DNA of 52,133 nucleotides from CAYSCS01 sp964429695 (GTDB taxonomy: Bacteria > Acidobacteriota > Aminicenantia > Aminicenantales > Aminicenantaceae): positions 1 through 52,133 of the forward strand of contig CAYSCS010000047.1 of assembly GCA_964429695.1 (NCBI GenBank), written 5' to 3'. A program made the translations under genes and the position numbers. Below the pieces are notes generated by a model that saw only the letters and a list, made by a program, of their open reading frames with translations, had not been told where the DNA came from and made no database searches. This document shows, one piece after another, positions 35,714-44,143 of the stretch. Position 1 is the first letter of the stretch. Every line of letters starts with the position of its first letter.

Positions 35714-38065
35714 TCATTTCTCTTTAATTGCCTTTGCCGCTTCTCTAAGAGGAGAGACGTCGTCGATAATGTAAATCCCTCTTCCGTGGGTTGCAGCCAC
35801 AAGGGCATTGTCTCGAGGATGAACCACTAAATCATGGACATAGGTGGTGGGGATATTGTTTGCCAGAAGATCCCATCTTTTTCCTTCATCGATGCTAACA
35901 TAAACTCCAAGGTCTGTCCCTACATAGAGTATTTTCGGATTTTTAGGGTCTTCTCTGATGACATTAATCGGCCCGCAAGGTATATTAGAAGAAATCGAAA
36001 TCCAGGTCTTCCCGTAATCTTTTGATTGGTAAAGATAAGCGGCAAAGTCATCATCCCTCTTCCCGTTGAGAGCTAGATAAACAGTTCCTTCTTCAAAAGA
36101 AGAAGCAATAATTCTTGATACATGTTTTTTATAGGGAAGTCCCTGAGTTATTTCCGTCCATTCGCTTCCGCCGTTTCGGCTAACATGAACCTTCCCATCA
36201 TCCGTCCCTACATAGATTACGCCAAACTTGAGAGGTGATTCTGAAATCGAAGTTATGGTTTGAAAAGGTATGGCATAATGAGACTCACCCTGTTCTTCAG
36301 GGTTGTTTGAGGTGAGGTCAGGGCTTATCCTTTCCCATGTGTCTCCCCTATCCAAGGAACGGAAAAGATACTGCATTCCGTGATAAAGGATGAAGGGATT
36401 ATGAGGCGAGAGCATGAAAGGAGCAAGCCACTGTCCTCTCAGGGGCACCTCACCCTCTTTTGCCTTGGGCATGATGCTTACCGTGTGCCATTTTCCGTCT
36501 TTAAATTCGGAGCGGATTATTCTCCCGTAGAAGGTCTGGCTGTAAAGAATGTTGGGATTTGTAGGGTCGAGCACGATATAACTTGCCTCTCCTCCTGGGA
36601 TAGGCACCCATTCCCAGCGAGGATCTCGACCTGGCTTATGAGTGGATGGGCCTTTCCATGAGCCATTATCCTGGATGCTTCCATAGACATTGTATGGATT
36701 TGCCATGTCCACAGTCACATTATAAAACTGGACAACTCCCAAGTTTTCGTAATTGATCCATGTTTTGCCTCCATCATAAGATATGTTTATCCCCCCGTCG
36801 TTTCCATTTACAAGATGGTTTGAGTCCTCCGGGTCAATCCAGAGAGCATGATGATCTGCATGAAGACCGGGATACTCGATTAACTCGAAAGTCCTCCCGC
36901 CGTCTCCTGACTTTGCCAGCGAAACGCCCATCACATAAATGGTGTTCTCATCGTTCGGGTCAACCCTGATCTGCCCGAAAACCCATCCGTAGGTTCCGCA
37001 TATCCTCTCCATCATCTCATCCGAAGGACTAACCTTTATCCACGATTCCCCCTTGTTGTCTGAACGATAAACCTCAGCCCCTTTAATAACCGGACCCCTC
37101 GGCCTTCCATAAGGGTCTTTCTCACCTTCTTTAGGCACTCGCTTTATCTCATGGTTATCGATGAAAGCATAGATTACATTCGGATTTGACCTTGAGACAT
37201 CGATCCCAATTCTACCCGTAAATTCATCCGGAGGAAGCCCATTCGTAAGCTTCCTCCATGTTTTTCCCCCATCTTCTGTCTTGAAAATTCCATCACCAGG
37301 CTGAGGCACAGGGTCACTCCAGCGTCTCCTGATTCTATTCCACATCGCAGCGTAAAGAGTCTCTTGGTCTGAGGAGTCCATGACAAGGTCTATTGCCCCA
37401 GTCTTCTCATTCAGATATAAAATTTTTTCCCATCTCCTCCCTCCATTAACGCTCTTGTACACACCTCGCTCCTCGTTGTAAGTCCATTCATGACCCGAAG
37501 CTGCCACATACACAATATCAGGGTCTTGGGGATGGATTATGATTCGCGAGATGGTGTGAGTCCCTTCGAGCCCCATATGCTGCCAGGTCTTCCCTTCATC
37601 GCTGGATTTATAAACCCCAGAACCTGCCATTGAGCTTCGAAAAATGTTTGCTTCTCCAGTTCCAACCCAGATTATTTCAGGATTTGAAGGAGCTATCGCT
37701 ATATCGCCAATCGAAGTAGAGGCTGCATGTTCAAATATGGGCTCCCAAGTCGTCCCTTCATTCACGGTTCTCCACACTCCTCCAGAAGCAGAGGCAGCAT
37801 AAATCGTGTACTTCATCGCCTTGGGAATAGCAACATCTGTTATTCTTCCACTCATAAGCTCAGGCCCTATCCACCTCCATTTTAGGTCTTTGAAAGGAGA
37901 GCTCTGCTTCATCGCCACATGCTCACCATACCACTTGAGACGAAGCTCGGGAGGTGTGGAGTGAATAAATTCCCTCTCCTCACACCAAAGCAAAGTGTTA
38001 GAAATGGAAGAAACGACTATGAGGAAAAGGAAGAATTTGCGATAAAGATACAGCAATTTAATCAT
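35714..38065 (-). CDS. Exported sortilin/VPS10-like BNR-repeat protein
   Basis: The 783-residue protein has a signal sequence (residues 5-25) and then a large beta-propeller built of BNR/Asp-box repeats. Repeats of the S-x-D-x-G-x-T-W kind recur: SSDEGKTW, SVNGGRRW, TEDGGKTW, SYDGGKTW, SRNGGSEW, SKDYGKTW and SIDEGKRW. This is the VPS10/sortilin-like glycosyl-hydrolase-related family found as exported proteins in protein-degrading bacteria. Sialidase catalytic residues are not evident, so enzymatic function is unproven and binding of peptides or glycans is equally possible. The frame extends to 38089 from a TTG, but AGGAGGAGG lies just before ATG 38065, which I use. It is followed by the S9 peptidase gene on the same strand. 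Confidence 0.92.
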   Translation of the reverse strand: MIKLLYLYRKFFLFLIVVSSISNTLLWCEEREFIHSTPPELRLKWYGEHVAMKQSSPFKDLKWRWIGPELMSGRITDVAIPKAMKYTIYAASASGGVWRTVNEGTTWEPIFEHAASTSIGDIAIAPSNPEIIWVGTGEANIFRSSMAGSGVYKSSDEGKTWQHMGLEGTHTISRIIIHPQDPDIVYVAASGHEWTYNEERGVYKSVNGGRRWEKILYLNEKTGAIDLVMDSSDQETLYAAMWNRIRRRWSDPVPQPGDGIFKTEDGGKTWRKLTNGLPPDEFTGRIGIDVSRSNPNVIYAFIDNHEIKRVPKEGEKDPYGRPRGPVIKGAEVYRSDNKGESWIKVSPSDEMMERICGTYGWVFGQIRVDPNDENTIYVMGVSLAKSGDGGRTFELIEYPGLHADHHALWIDPEDSNHLVNGNDGGINISYDGGKTWINYENLGVVQFYNVTVDMANPYNVYGSIQDNGSWKGPSTHKPGRDPRWEWVPIPGGEASYIVLDPTNPNILYSQTFYGRIIRSEFKDGKWHTVSIMPKAKEGEVPLRGQWLAPFMLSPHNPFILYHGMQYLFRSLDRGDTWERISPDLTSNNPEEQGESHYAIPFQTITSISESPLKFGVIYVGTDDGKVHVSRNGGSEWTEITQGLPYKKHVSRIIASSFEEGTVYLALNGKRDDDFAAYLYQSKDYGKTWISISSNIPCGPINVIREDPKNPKILYVGTDLGVYVSIDEGKRWDLLANNIPTTYVHDLVVHPRDNALVAATHGRGIYIIDDVSPLREAAKAIKEK

Positions 38066-38177
38066 TCTAAGTCCTCCTCCTAAACTCAAATTATAAGGAA
38101 AAATCCAACAATTATTTTACTTTCAAAAAGATTCCTAAACCAGCAAAATTTTTGTTCCCTGCGGATAAAAAAAATTA

Positions 38178-38203
38178 GGCTTTTTCCCGAAGTTGCTAGC
38201 TGA
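38178..38203 (+). repeat. Left terminal inverted repeat of decayed IS
   Basis: This 26-bp end has the core TCCCGAAGTTGCTAGCTGA (38185-38203). The complementary right end reads TCCCAAAGTTGCAAGGTGA on the minus strand. Five mismatches over 26 bp are visible. Confidence 0.8.
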
Positions 38204-38277
38204 AACTTGACAGAAGCATAAAAGATAGGCTCCAACCATCAAGAACATCAACCTTCAAAAAGAAGGTTGTAGCTCCA

Positions 38278-39567
38278 ATGACGAACCTGAAATTTCGCTC
38301 GTCCTGCGATATAAATTACCAAAAAGTGATCTGACACACAATGGCCTTTTGAGAGGTTTGGAGAAAGATAAGGATGTGCATATCAATTCTCTGGTCGAGG
38401 TTATTCTCAATGCTCTGGAGGAGAAAGACATAAAGGAATATAACCCGCAGAGGTATCTCAAGCATGGCAGACGAAAGAGAGGGAGGAATTTTTTGATTTC
38501 TTTTGGGGAAATCCGCTATCGACTGGCTTAGATATATGATGGGAAGCGGAGTATGATATTTTGCCCCTTGATAAGGAAGTTTTCGATTCTTCCCTATAAG
38601 CAGTATCAGGGAGAATTTCGGGAAGCTTCAGTGAGGAAGGTGATTCATCTTTCTTACCGATTGGCGAGTAAGAAGGCTCGAAGAATCAAAGGTTATGACC
38701 CCAGTAAAAGCGCCGTCTACACAAAAGAGTGCAGGGGTTAGCTGAAAGTTATCCACAATCGCCGTCCTATAAGCATCGCCCCTTCCAGTTTTTGATGGTG
38801 GATGGGAGGGGAGTAAAACATCAGGGGCGAAGCGGAAATTCTCTAGGGAAAGCAGAGATACGATGGGCCTTTGTTTCTGAAAGAGTTGGAAAACGATTTA
38901 AGCCAGTAGGATTCTAGATTGGTGAGTAATGGAGCGCTATCCGTAATGATCTGGAAAAGAGCAGGTTCTTTTCTCTGACGGCGGCCCTGGTATTGAGGAG
39001 AATCTTCTCTCTTGGGAGATGAGAGAGCAACAATGTACTTAGCATGGGAAGAGAGACCTTCTCTTCATTCTCTATCAGGATGGTTTTAAGAAAGCCAAAG
39101 AGGAGCATTTTCGAAAACTCCTGGAAGATATCCTTCTTTTCTGGCTCACAAAAAAGATATTGAGGAGGTTCTCTGCTCGGAGAAAGAGATTGTGATGGAT
39201 TTGGTGGAAGAGGTCAGGGGAGGGTTTCGATGACTGATTGATGCCCTTTCCTGAGAAATATCCTAAAGCGAGAACCTGCATCAAGGATTTCTCTCGACCT
39301 GCCTGTTTGGTGTTTAATTGCTGGCTTGAGTGTAGGGGGTAGATTCCGATGAGGACCAATTTTATTGAGGGTGCTTTTAGTCGAGTGATAAATAGGATGA
39401 AAATGATAGGAAAGCGTTGGGGCGACAGAGCTCTTATCAACTGACTCATTATTGCTTTTAGGAAGATTTTCAAACTGGAACTTTGGGATAAACTTTGGGA
39501 AGATTATCTCAGAATAAATAAGCAATTGAGCCTCTCAATGGCTAAGGTAGAATACATGGATTTAAAA
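38278..39567 (+). pseudogene. Transposase remnant
   Basis: A plus-strand coding relic inside the inverted repeats. One frame runs from about 38349 through a stop at 38529-38531 to about 38735 (segments such as RGRNFLISFGEIRYRLA and RKFSILPYKQYQGEFREA). A frameshift near 38735 leads to HRPFQFLMVDGRGVKHQGR up to 38917, and further stops follow. The C-terminal part is readable again at 39355-39567 (TNFIEGAFSRVINRMKMIG, KRWGDRALIN, stop, LIIAFRKIFKLELWDKLW), with a TGA at a probable tryptophan. The VDGRGVKH segment plausibly holds a catalytic acid, and the TNxIEG block resembles the C-terminal region of DDE transposases. It cannot be functional as it stands. Family assignment is uncertain. Confidence 0.75.
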
Positions 39568-39593
39568 TCACCTTGCAACTTTGGGACAAACCC
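39568..39593 (-). repeat. Right terminal inverted repeat of decayed IS
   Basis: The minus strand begins GGGTTTGTCCCAAAGTTGC, mirroring the left end at 38178-38203. It is followed directly by the right copy of the target duplication AAAAATTA. Confidence 0.8.
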
Positions 39594-39613
39594 AAAAATT
39601 AAATTGAAAATTG

Positions 39614-39642
39614 TTGACAAATATTAAAAAAAAATATATTAA
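39614..39642 (+). promoter_or_regulatory. Probable sigma70-type promoter of the TonB-dependent receptor gene
   Basis: A perfect -35 TTGACA at 39614-39619 is followed after 17 nt by TATTAA at 39637-39642 in a very AT-rich stretch. The start codon of the receptor lies about 95 bp downstream, leaving a leader. The promoter begins only 12 bp beyond the target duplication of the decayed IS, so the insertion has cut off whatever lay further upstream. Confidence 0.5.
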
Positions 39643-39743
39643 AATTCCTAAAGTAAAATTTTTTCTTAAAAAAGAAGCAAAAAGAAGGGAATTTCAGGAT
39701 AAAAAAAAGAGAGAGCTTGAATATTCGAGAAGGAGGATTTAAA

Positions 39744-42422
39744 TTGAGAAAAAAGATGTTAGGGATTATTTTACTTTTTATTTCTCTTCTCTTCCTGGCT
39801 AAAACAAGCGAAGCACAAATAAGAACAGGCACAATAACAGGAACTGTTAAAGATGAAACAGGAGAACTCTTGCCCGGTGCCACTGTGGAACTTTCAGGGG
39901 AGAAGCTTTTGGGAGGCATTCGTTCTGCCATAACCGATGAGAAAGGGAAGTTCAGATTTCCCAACCTGATGCCTGGGGAATATGAACTGAAAATATCTCT
40001 TGAAGGTTTTCAACCGGCTAAAATAAAGGCGCTCCGGTTGAGTGTGGCAGAAACGGTGACTGTGGATGTAACTTTAAAATTATTTGCCCTTGAGGAAAAA
40101 ATCGAGGTAACCGCAGAAGCTCCTATTGTTGACATAAAGCAGTCTGGTTTCACCACAACTATCGACTCAAAGCTTTTTGAGAGTTTGCCGACTCGGCGCT
40201 TTTCCATATTCGATATTGCCCAACAGGCACCAGGCATCTCTCATTCTGGCAATCTAAAAACCCAGTGGGTCTCGGCGATGGGCTCTGAATCAACCTCCAA
40301 TACCTTTTACTTTGAAGGTGTAGAGACAACAAGCCCATATAATGCTGGCTCATGGCTATGGGCAAACCCTGACCAGATTGAAGAAATAAACGTGGTCCAG
40401 GTTGGGGCGCCAGCTGAGTATGGGAATTTCCAGGGCATGGTTATTAACCTCGTCAGTAAGAGCGGATCCAATGAATTTCACGGCAATCTCAATTTCTATC
40501 AACAGTGGGACTGGTTGACAGATAATAATACCCCCTGGGAAGAATTTCCCTATCATCGCGATAAATATTTAGAGCTTACCGGGACTCTCGGAGGCTACTT
40601 AAAGAAGGATAGAATCTGGTTCTTTCTGGCCGGGCAACTAATGACCGACAGGGAAACAGGTGTCGGCGCTGATCCTCGTTATCCTGCAAAATATTATCTG
40701 GATACCATGTTCGTCAGAGTTGACTGGCAGATTAACAAAAGAAATAAACTCACCTTTGCCAATGACACCAACTGGTATTATTGGGGAGAATCACCTACGG
40801 CTACTACCCCCTATGAAGTCACGGGTAGTGAAAAATCTTGGAATCCTCTCCCCAGCCTGACCTGGACTTCAATCCTCAGTAATAAGACTTTTTTTGACCT
40901 CAAATATTCTGGATTCTGGGTCACCCTTTACTCTGGAGCCGCGGACGGAGATAAGGTGACACCTTCTCGATACGACTGGTACACAGGAATTCGCTCTGGA
41001 AATTATCCCTACTGGGGGGAATGGCCCAGTGGCTCCCATCAGATTCAGGGCACAGTGTCTCATTTTGCTGACGATTTTCTTCAAGGAGATCACGATTTCA
41101 AATTTGGAGTAATCTACAATCACAGCTGGTCTTATTGGAAATGGGGATATTGCAGTGGGGTTGTTTATTATGACTGGATGGGTTATCCCTACACAGCTTA
41201 CATGAGACTCCCTGAAGAATATGGAGGAGTCACCAATAGAATAAGCATCTTTCTCGATGATAGCTGGACGGTAAGTGACCGCTTGACAGTGAACCTGGGT
41301 TTCAGGTTTGACCATATTCGAGGCGGATATCCTGAGTTTAATAGATTAGATAGATTCGGCAATCCAACCGGAGATAAGACTGCGGCTAATATGGACCTTA
41401 TCAAGTGGGACACACTCTCACCCAGAGTGGGAATTGCTTATCAATTGACAGCAGACCGGAAAACAATCCTAAGAGCAAGCTATGGGCGATATTATGACCA
41501 TATGCTCATTAGAGATTTTGACGATGGATCCCCCTCTAGAACAAGTGTCTACGGATATTACTACAACTGGGATACAGGTGCCTATGATATTCTCTTCTGG
41601 TACCGGGACCCACTCGCCAATATTGGAATAGATTCGAACCTGAAGAATCCCTATTCTGACCAATTTTCCATAGGGTTTGAGAGGGAATTATTTCCCACTG
41701 TTTCCATCTCTTTAAATGGTGTCTATAAGAAATCTAAGGACAAAATCGCCACTCACAACACGGGAGGAGCATATGAGCTTATAGATTATTACGATGCCTA
41801 TGGGAACCAGACCATCAAAGTTTACAATCAAATAAATAGTCCTGCTGAAAATTTCTACTTGACCACTAATCCAGGAGACTATTCAGATTACAAGGCTCTT
41901 ATCATTACTTTTGAAAAACGGCTCTCTCATAACTGGCAGATGAATGCCAATCTAACTCTATCCCGGGCAAGAGACTTCCCCAAAGGGTACAGAGACCCCA
42001 ATGATAATATCAACATGTATGGAGTCCCGGGCTATTATGACCGAGGGTATCAATTTAAGCTCAATGGAACCTATTTCTTCCCCTACGGAATAAATGTGGG
42101 CCTCTTCTTTTCTTATGAACAAGGAAGACCATTCAACCGAACCGTCAGAGTAAGACTCAATCAAGGAAGCAGGAGCATTGCCGCAGAAGAAAGAGGAAGC
42201 AAAAGGTATCCTGACCAGATCTTTCTTGACATGAGGCTTGAAAAAGAATTCAGACTCTGGAAGGAGGCCAAATTAAAATTGTTGATCGATGCTTGGAACC
42301 TCCTGAACAGGGCAGCCTATAGAGACGTGGTGAGTACTCTGGCGGAAAGCCCGAATTATCTTGTAGGAAGACTATATGACCTACCGCGCAGAGCTCAAAT
42401 AGGAATAAGGTTTATTTTCTGA
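39744..42422 (+). CDS. TonB-dependent receptor with N-terminal CarboxypepD_reg-like domain (Oar-like)
   Basis: An outer-membrane receptor of about 892 residues. A signal peptide (LGIILLFISLLFLAKTSEAQ) is followed by a carboxypeptidase-regulatory-like domain (TGTITGTVKDETGELLPGATVEL), a linker ending EKIEVTAEAPIVD, a plug-like region (FNI-type segment NTFYFEGVETTSPYN, EEINVVQVGAPAEYG), and a long beta-barrel ending in the aromatic RFIF. Such receptors import large substrates such as oligopeptides or glycans with energy from TonB; no SusD-like partner is beside it, which favours the Oar-like rather than the SusC class. A strong AAGGAGG at 39730-39736 lies 7 nt before TTG 39744, the chosen start; ATG 39756 is the alternative. 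Substrate is unknown, but exopeptidase genes in the window suggest peptides. Confidence 0.93.
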   Translation: MRKKMLGIILLFISLLFLAKTSEAQIRTGTITGTVKDETGELLPGATVELSGEKLLGGIRSAITDEKGKFRFPNLMPGEYELKISLEGFQPAKIKALRLSVAETVTVDVTLKLFALEEKIEVTAEAPIVDIKQSGFTTTIDSKLFESLPTRRFSIFDIAQQAPGISHSGNLKTQWVSAMGSESTSNTFYFEGVETTSPYNAGSWLWANPDQIEEINVVQVGAPAEYGNFQGMVINLVSKSGSNEFHGNLNFYQQWDWLTDNNTPWEEFPYHRDKYLELTGTLGGYLKKDRIWFFLAGQLMTDRETGVGADPRYPAKYYLDTMFVRVDWQINKRNKLTFANDTNWYYWGESPTATTPYEVTGSEKSWNPLPSLTWTSILSNKTFFDLKYSGFWVTLYSGAADGDKVTPSRYDWYTGIRSGNYPYWGEWPSGSHQIQGTVSHFADDFLQGDHDFKFGVIYNHSWSYWKWGYCSGVVYYDWMGYPYTAYMRLPEEYGGVTNRISIFLDDSWTVSDRLTVNLGFRFDHIRGGYPEFNRLDRFGNPTGDKTAANMDLIKWDTLSPRVGIAYQLTADRKTILRASYGRYYDHMLIRDFDDGSPSRTSVYGYYYNWDTGAYDILFWYRDPLANIGIDSNLKNPYSDQFSIGFERELFPTVSISLNGVYKKSKDKIATHNTGGAYELIDYYDAYGNQTIKVYNQINSPAENFYLTTNPGDYSDYKALIITFEKRLSHNWQMNANLTLSRARDFPKGYRDPNDNINMYGVPGYYDRGYQFKLNGTYFFPYGINVGLFFSYEQGRPFNRTVRVRLNQGSRSIAAEERGSKRYPDQIFLDMRLEKEFRLWKEAKLKLLIDAWNLLNRAAYRDVVSTLAESPNYLVGRLYDLPRRAQIGIRFIF

Positions 42423-42480
42423 AAGAAACACGAAGAGAGGGAAAAAAGCCTAATCTCTCCAAAACATCTTTCATGAGTAA

Positions 42481-42718
42481 AAATGAAGCCACACCCTGGG
42501 CTAAAGCCCAGGGTAGCGGCCCTCTGACATAATCTGGTTATGGCTTTCTTGTCTGATCGCGAATGACATTGAAGTCGATGTCTCGTATGGGCTCCGGTTG
42601 TGTATCTGGCCATAACCAGATTATGCCGGATTTGCCTCCACTCCGCCAGCTTTGCTGGCTTCTTTCCGTGTGCCATTCATCCCCAGGCTTGAGAGCCTGG
42701 GGTTTTCTGGCTTCTTAG
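42481..42718. mobile_element. Small non-coding element with hairpin ends (IS200/IS605-derived MITE-like)
   Basis: A structured non-coding stretch after the receptor gene. At its left is a hairpin CCCTGGGC-TAAA-GCCCAGGG (42494-42513); at its right CCCCAGGCT-TGAG-AGCCTGGGG arms (42681-42702). Between them lie a perfect 17-bp inverted repeat (CATAATCTGGTTATGGC at 42528-42544 and its complement at 42609-42625) and a short hairpin GCCAGC-TTT-GCTGGC (42645-42659). Terminal hairpins without flanking target duplications are typical of IS200/IS605-family ends and of non-autonomous derivatives; no transposase is present. It marks the border between AT-rich core genes and the richer-GC accessory region. 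Exact ends are uncertain. Confidence 0.5.
42528..42625. repeat. Perfect 17-bp inverted repeat
   Basis: The arms CATAATCTGGTTATGGC (42528-42544) and GCCATAACCAGATTATG (42609-42625) are exact reverse complements, separated by 64 bp, inside the MITE-like element. Confidence 0.9.
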
Positions 42719-42791
42719 ATAAACTCCCTCAGGGGGCATGATTCGTCTGGTACATCAGATATAGCTGAGATTACCGATATAGGAGATACCA

Positions 42792-43880
42792 ATGGGTAAG
42801 GTGAAGAAGATTCGCACAGCCTGCCGCAGTTGCCGCGGAGGCCGCGGCGTGATTGCCCACGTCAAAGACGGCAGGGTGATCAAGGTAGAGGAAGACCCCG
42901 GCTCACCCATCAGCCATGGGATCATGTGTGCCAAATGGCTTGCCATCACGCAATTGGCATATCACCCGGATAGGATTCTTTACCCTATGAAGAAAAGCGA
43001 CAAGTGCTGGGAACGCATCTCCTAGGATGAGGCTCTGGATTCCATCTGCGAGAGGTTCAAGCAGGCCATCCGGGAAGATGGCCCCGAGTCCATCTTCATC
43101 GGCCAGGGGACAGGAAGCAATTACGAGAGCTTTCTTTATCGCTTCGCCAACCTCCTGGGCACGCCCAATGTCCCCACCGCAGGACACATATGGTATATCT
43201 CCCGTGTTGGGGCCACCCGGATCACATGCGGCAATCTACCCGTGTGCGACTACGAAGGTGAGCCCAAATGCATCGTGGTTTGGGGCTGCAACCCACTGTG
43301 ACCCAATCCTGACGAATACAAAGGAGAAGGTTTCTGGAGGGCCTACAAAAAAGGCGCCAAGCTGATCGTCATAGACCCGCGCAAGGGGTTTCTGGCTAAC
43401 AGGGCGGACCCATGGCTCTAAATCCGCCCATGGACAGATGCCGCCCTGGCCTTTAGGTTCCTCAACGTAATCATTGAGGAAGGGCTCTACGATAGCGAGT
43501 TCGTCAGTCAATTCGTTCATGGCTGGGAAGCCTTCAAGGAAAGGGTGAAAGAGTATCTGCTGGAACGGGTGGAAGAGATCACCTTGGTCAGGCGGGATCT
43601 CATCCTCAAAGTGATTGAGAGGGTACCATACTACATACCCATATATTGCCATCATTGCGTTAGGCAGCCATGCCGGGATTCATGCCCCATAGAGGCTATC
43701 TCGCGGAATGAGTGGGGCATTGTGCGCGTGGATGAAGAGCTATGCATCGGTTGTAAGGCCCGCGTTGAGGCCTGACCTTTTGGGGCCATGCAGTTCGATG
43801 AGGAGCGGGAGGTGGCACTGATGTGCGACTTCTGCTATGAAAGACTTCAGCAGAATGAGGCGCCAGCCTGTAGCCTGTAG
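42792..43880 (+). pseudogene. Fossil molybdopterin oxidoreductase large subunit fused to a ferredoxin subunit remnant
   Basis: One plus-strand frame reads through four internal stops (43023-43025 TAG, 43299-43301 TGA, 43419-43421 TAA, 43773-43775 TGA). Residues 1 to about 265 match the N-terminal part of a Mo-bisPGD oxidoreductase (TACRSCRGGRGVIAHVKDGR, ISHGIMCAKW, QLAYHPDRILYP, GPESIFIGQGTGSNYESF, GAKLIVIDPRKGF). From about 43625 the frame becomes a 4Fe-4S dicluster electron-transfer subunit (IYCHHCVRQPCRDSCPIEAI, DEELCIGCK, PFGAMQFDEE, MCDFCYERLQ). The middle and C-terminal parts of the large subunit are missing, so a deletion joined two neighbouring genes. The third N-terminal cluster cysteine is Arg (GRG for GCG), and one ferredoxin Cys is Arg. 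GC content is higher than in the core genes. It is not functional. Confidence 0.85.
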
Positions 43881-43889
43881 CCTGGTCTA

Positions 43890-44064
43890 TACAACGCGGT
43901 GAATCCTTTGGGGAAACATGAAGGCGATTTTGCAACTCCTCCAAGCCTTCCCGAATCTCCTGTAACTCCGCTTCCGACAGCTCCCACACTTTCGCTGCCA
44001 GCGCGTCAATCTCCGCCTCGATCTCCCGCACTCGCGCCGGATACCCCTGCGCTGCTGCACACGT
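43890..44064 (-). pseudogene. Possible tail of a restriction-modification methylase
   Basis: A GC-rich minus-strand stretch reads GYPARVREIEAEIDALAAKV followed by WELSEAELQEIREGLEEL. This resembles the C-terminal end common in large N6-adenine methylases and restriction enzymes (an EIDALV.LYGLT.EE-type motif). No upstream or downstream part of such a gene is attached; it lies between the oxidoreductase fossil and the res stop codon. The match is short and from memory, so it may be a coincidence. Confidence 0.25.
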
Positions 44065-44143
44065 CCGCCGGAGCGGTCATGACAGCTTTTGCGCTCAAGA
44101 AACCGTCCTTATGGATTGTGTAACACCTACTCCGATCGCTTAT

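Larger units (their letters stand above)
38170..39601. mobile_element. Decayed insertion sequence with TIRs and 8-bp target duplication
   Basis: The element proper spans 38178-39593 (1416 bp). Its ends are imperfect inverted repeats of 26 bp (21 of 26 positions match; the inner 19 match at 16), at 38178-38203 and 39568-39593. Perfect 8-bp direct repeats AAAAATTA flank it at 38170-38177 and 39594-39601, which is the signature of transposition. Inside lies a plus-strand transposase relic with several stops and at least one frameshift. Length, repeat size and 8-bp duplication fit several DDE families (for example ISH6- or IS256-like); I do not assign one. A short hairpin CAACCTTC/GAAGGTTG sits at 38249-38269. 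Confidence 0.85.

Noticed and set aside
39075..39525. Minus-strand frames of 100-130 codons inside the decayed IS
   Set aside because: They lie opposite the transposase remnant and have no domain-like sequence; the inverted repeats and plus-strand family segments explain this DNA.
43299..43301. TGA in the molybdopterin oxidoreductase remnant as a selenocysteine codon
   Set aside because: It falls at a Trp-type position, not at the active-site ligand, is accompanied by TAG and TAA stops and lost cluster cysteines, and no SECIS-like hairpin follows.
42395..43365. Other frames over the MITE-like element and oxidoreductase fossil
   Set aside because: They are overlapping frames of structured or pseudogene DNA; the family match lies only in the frame starting at 42792.
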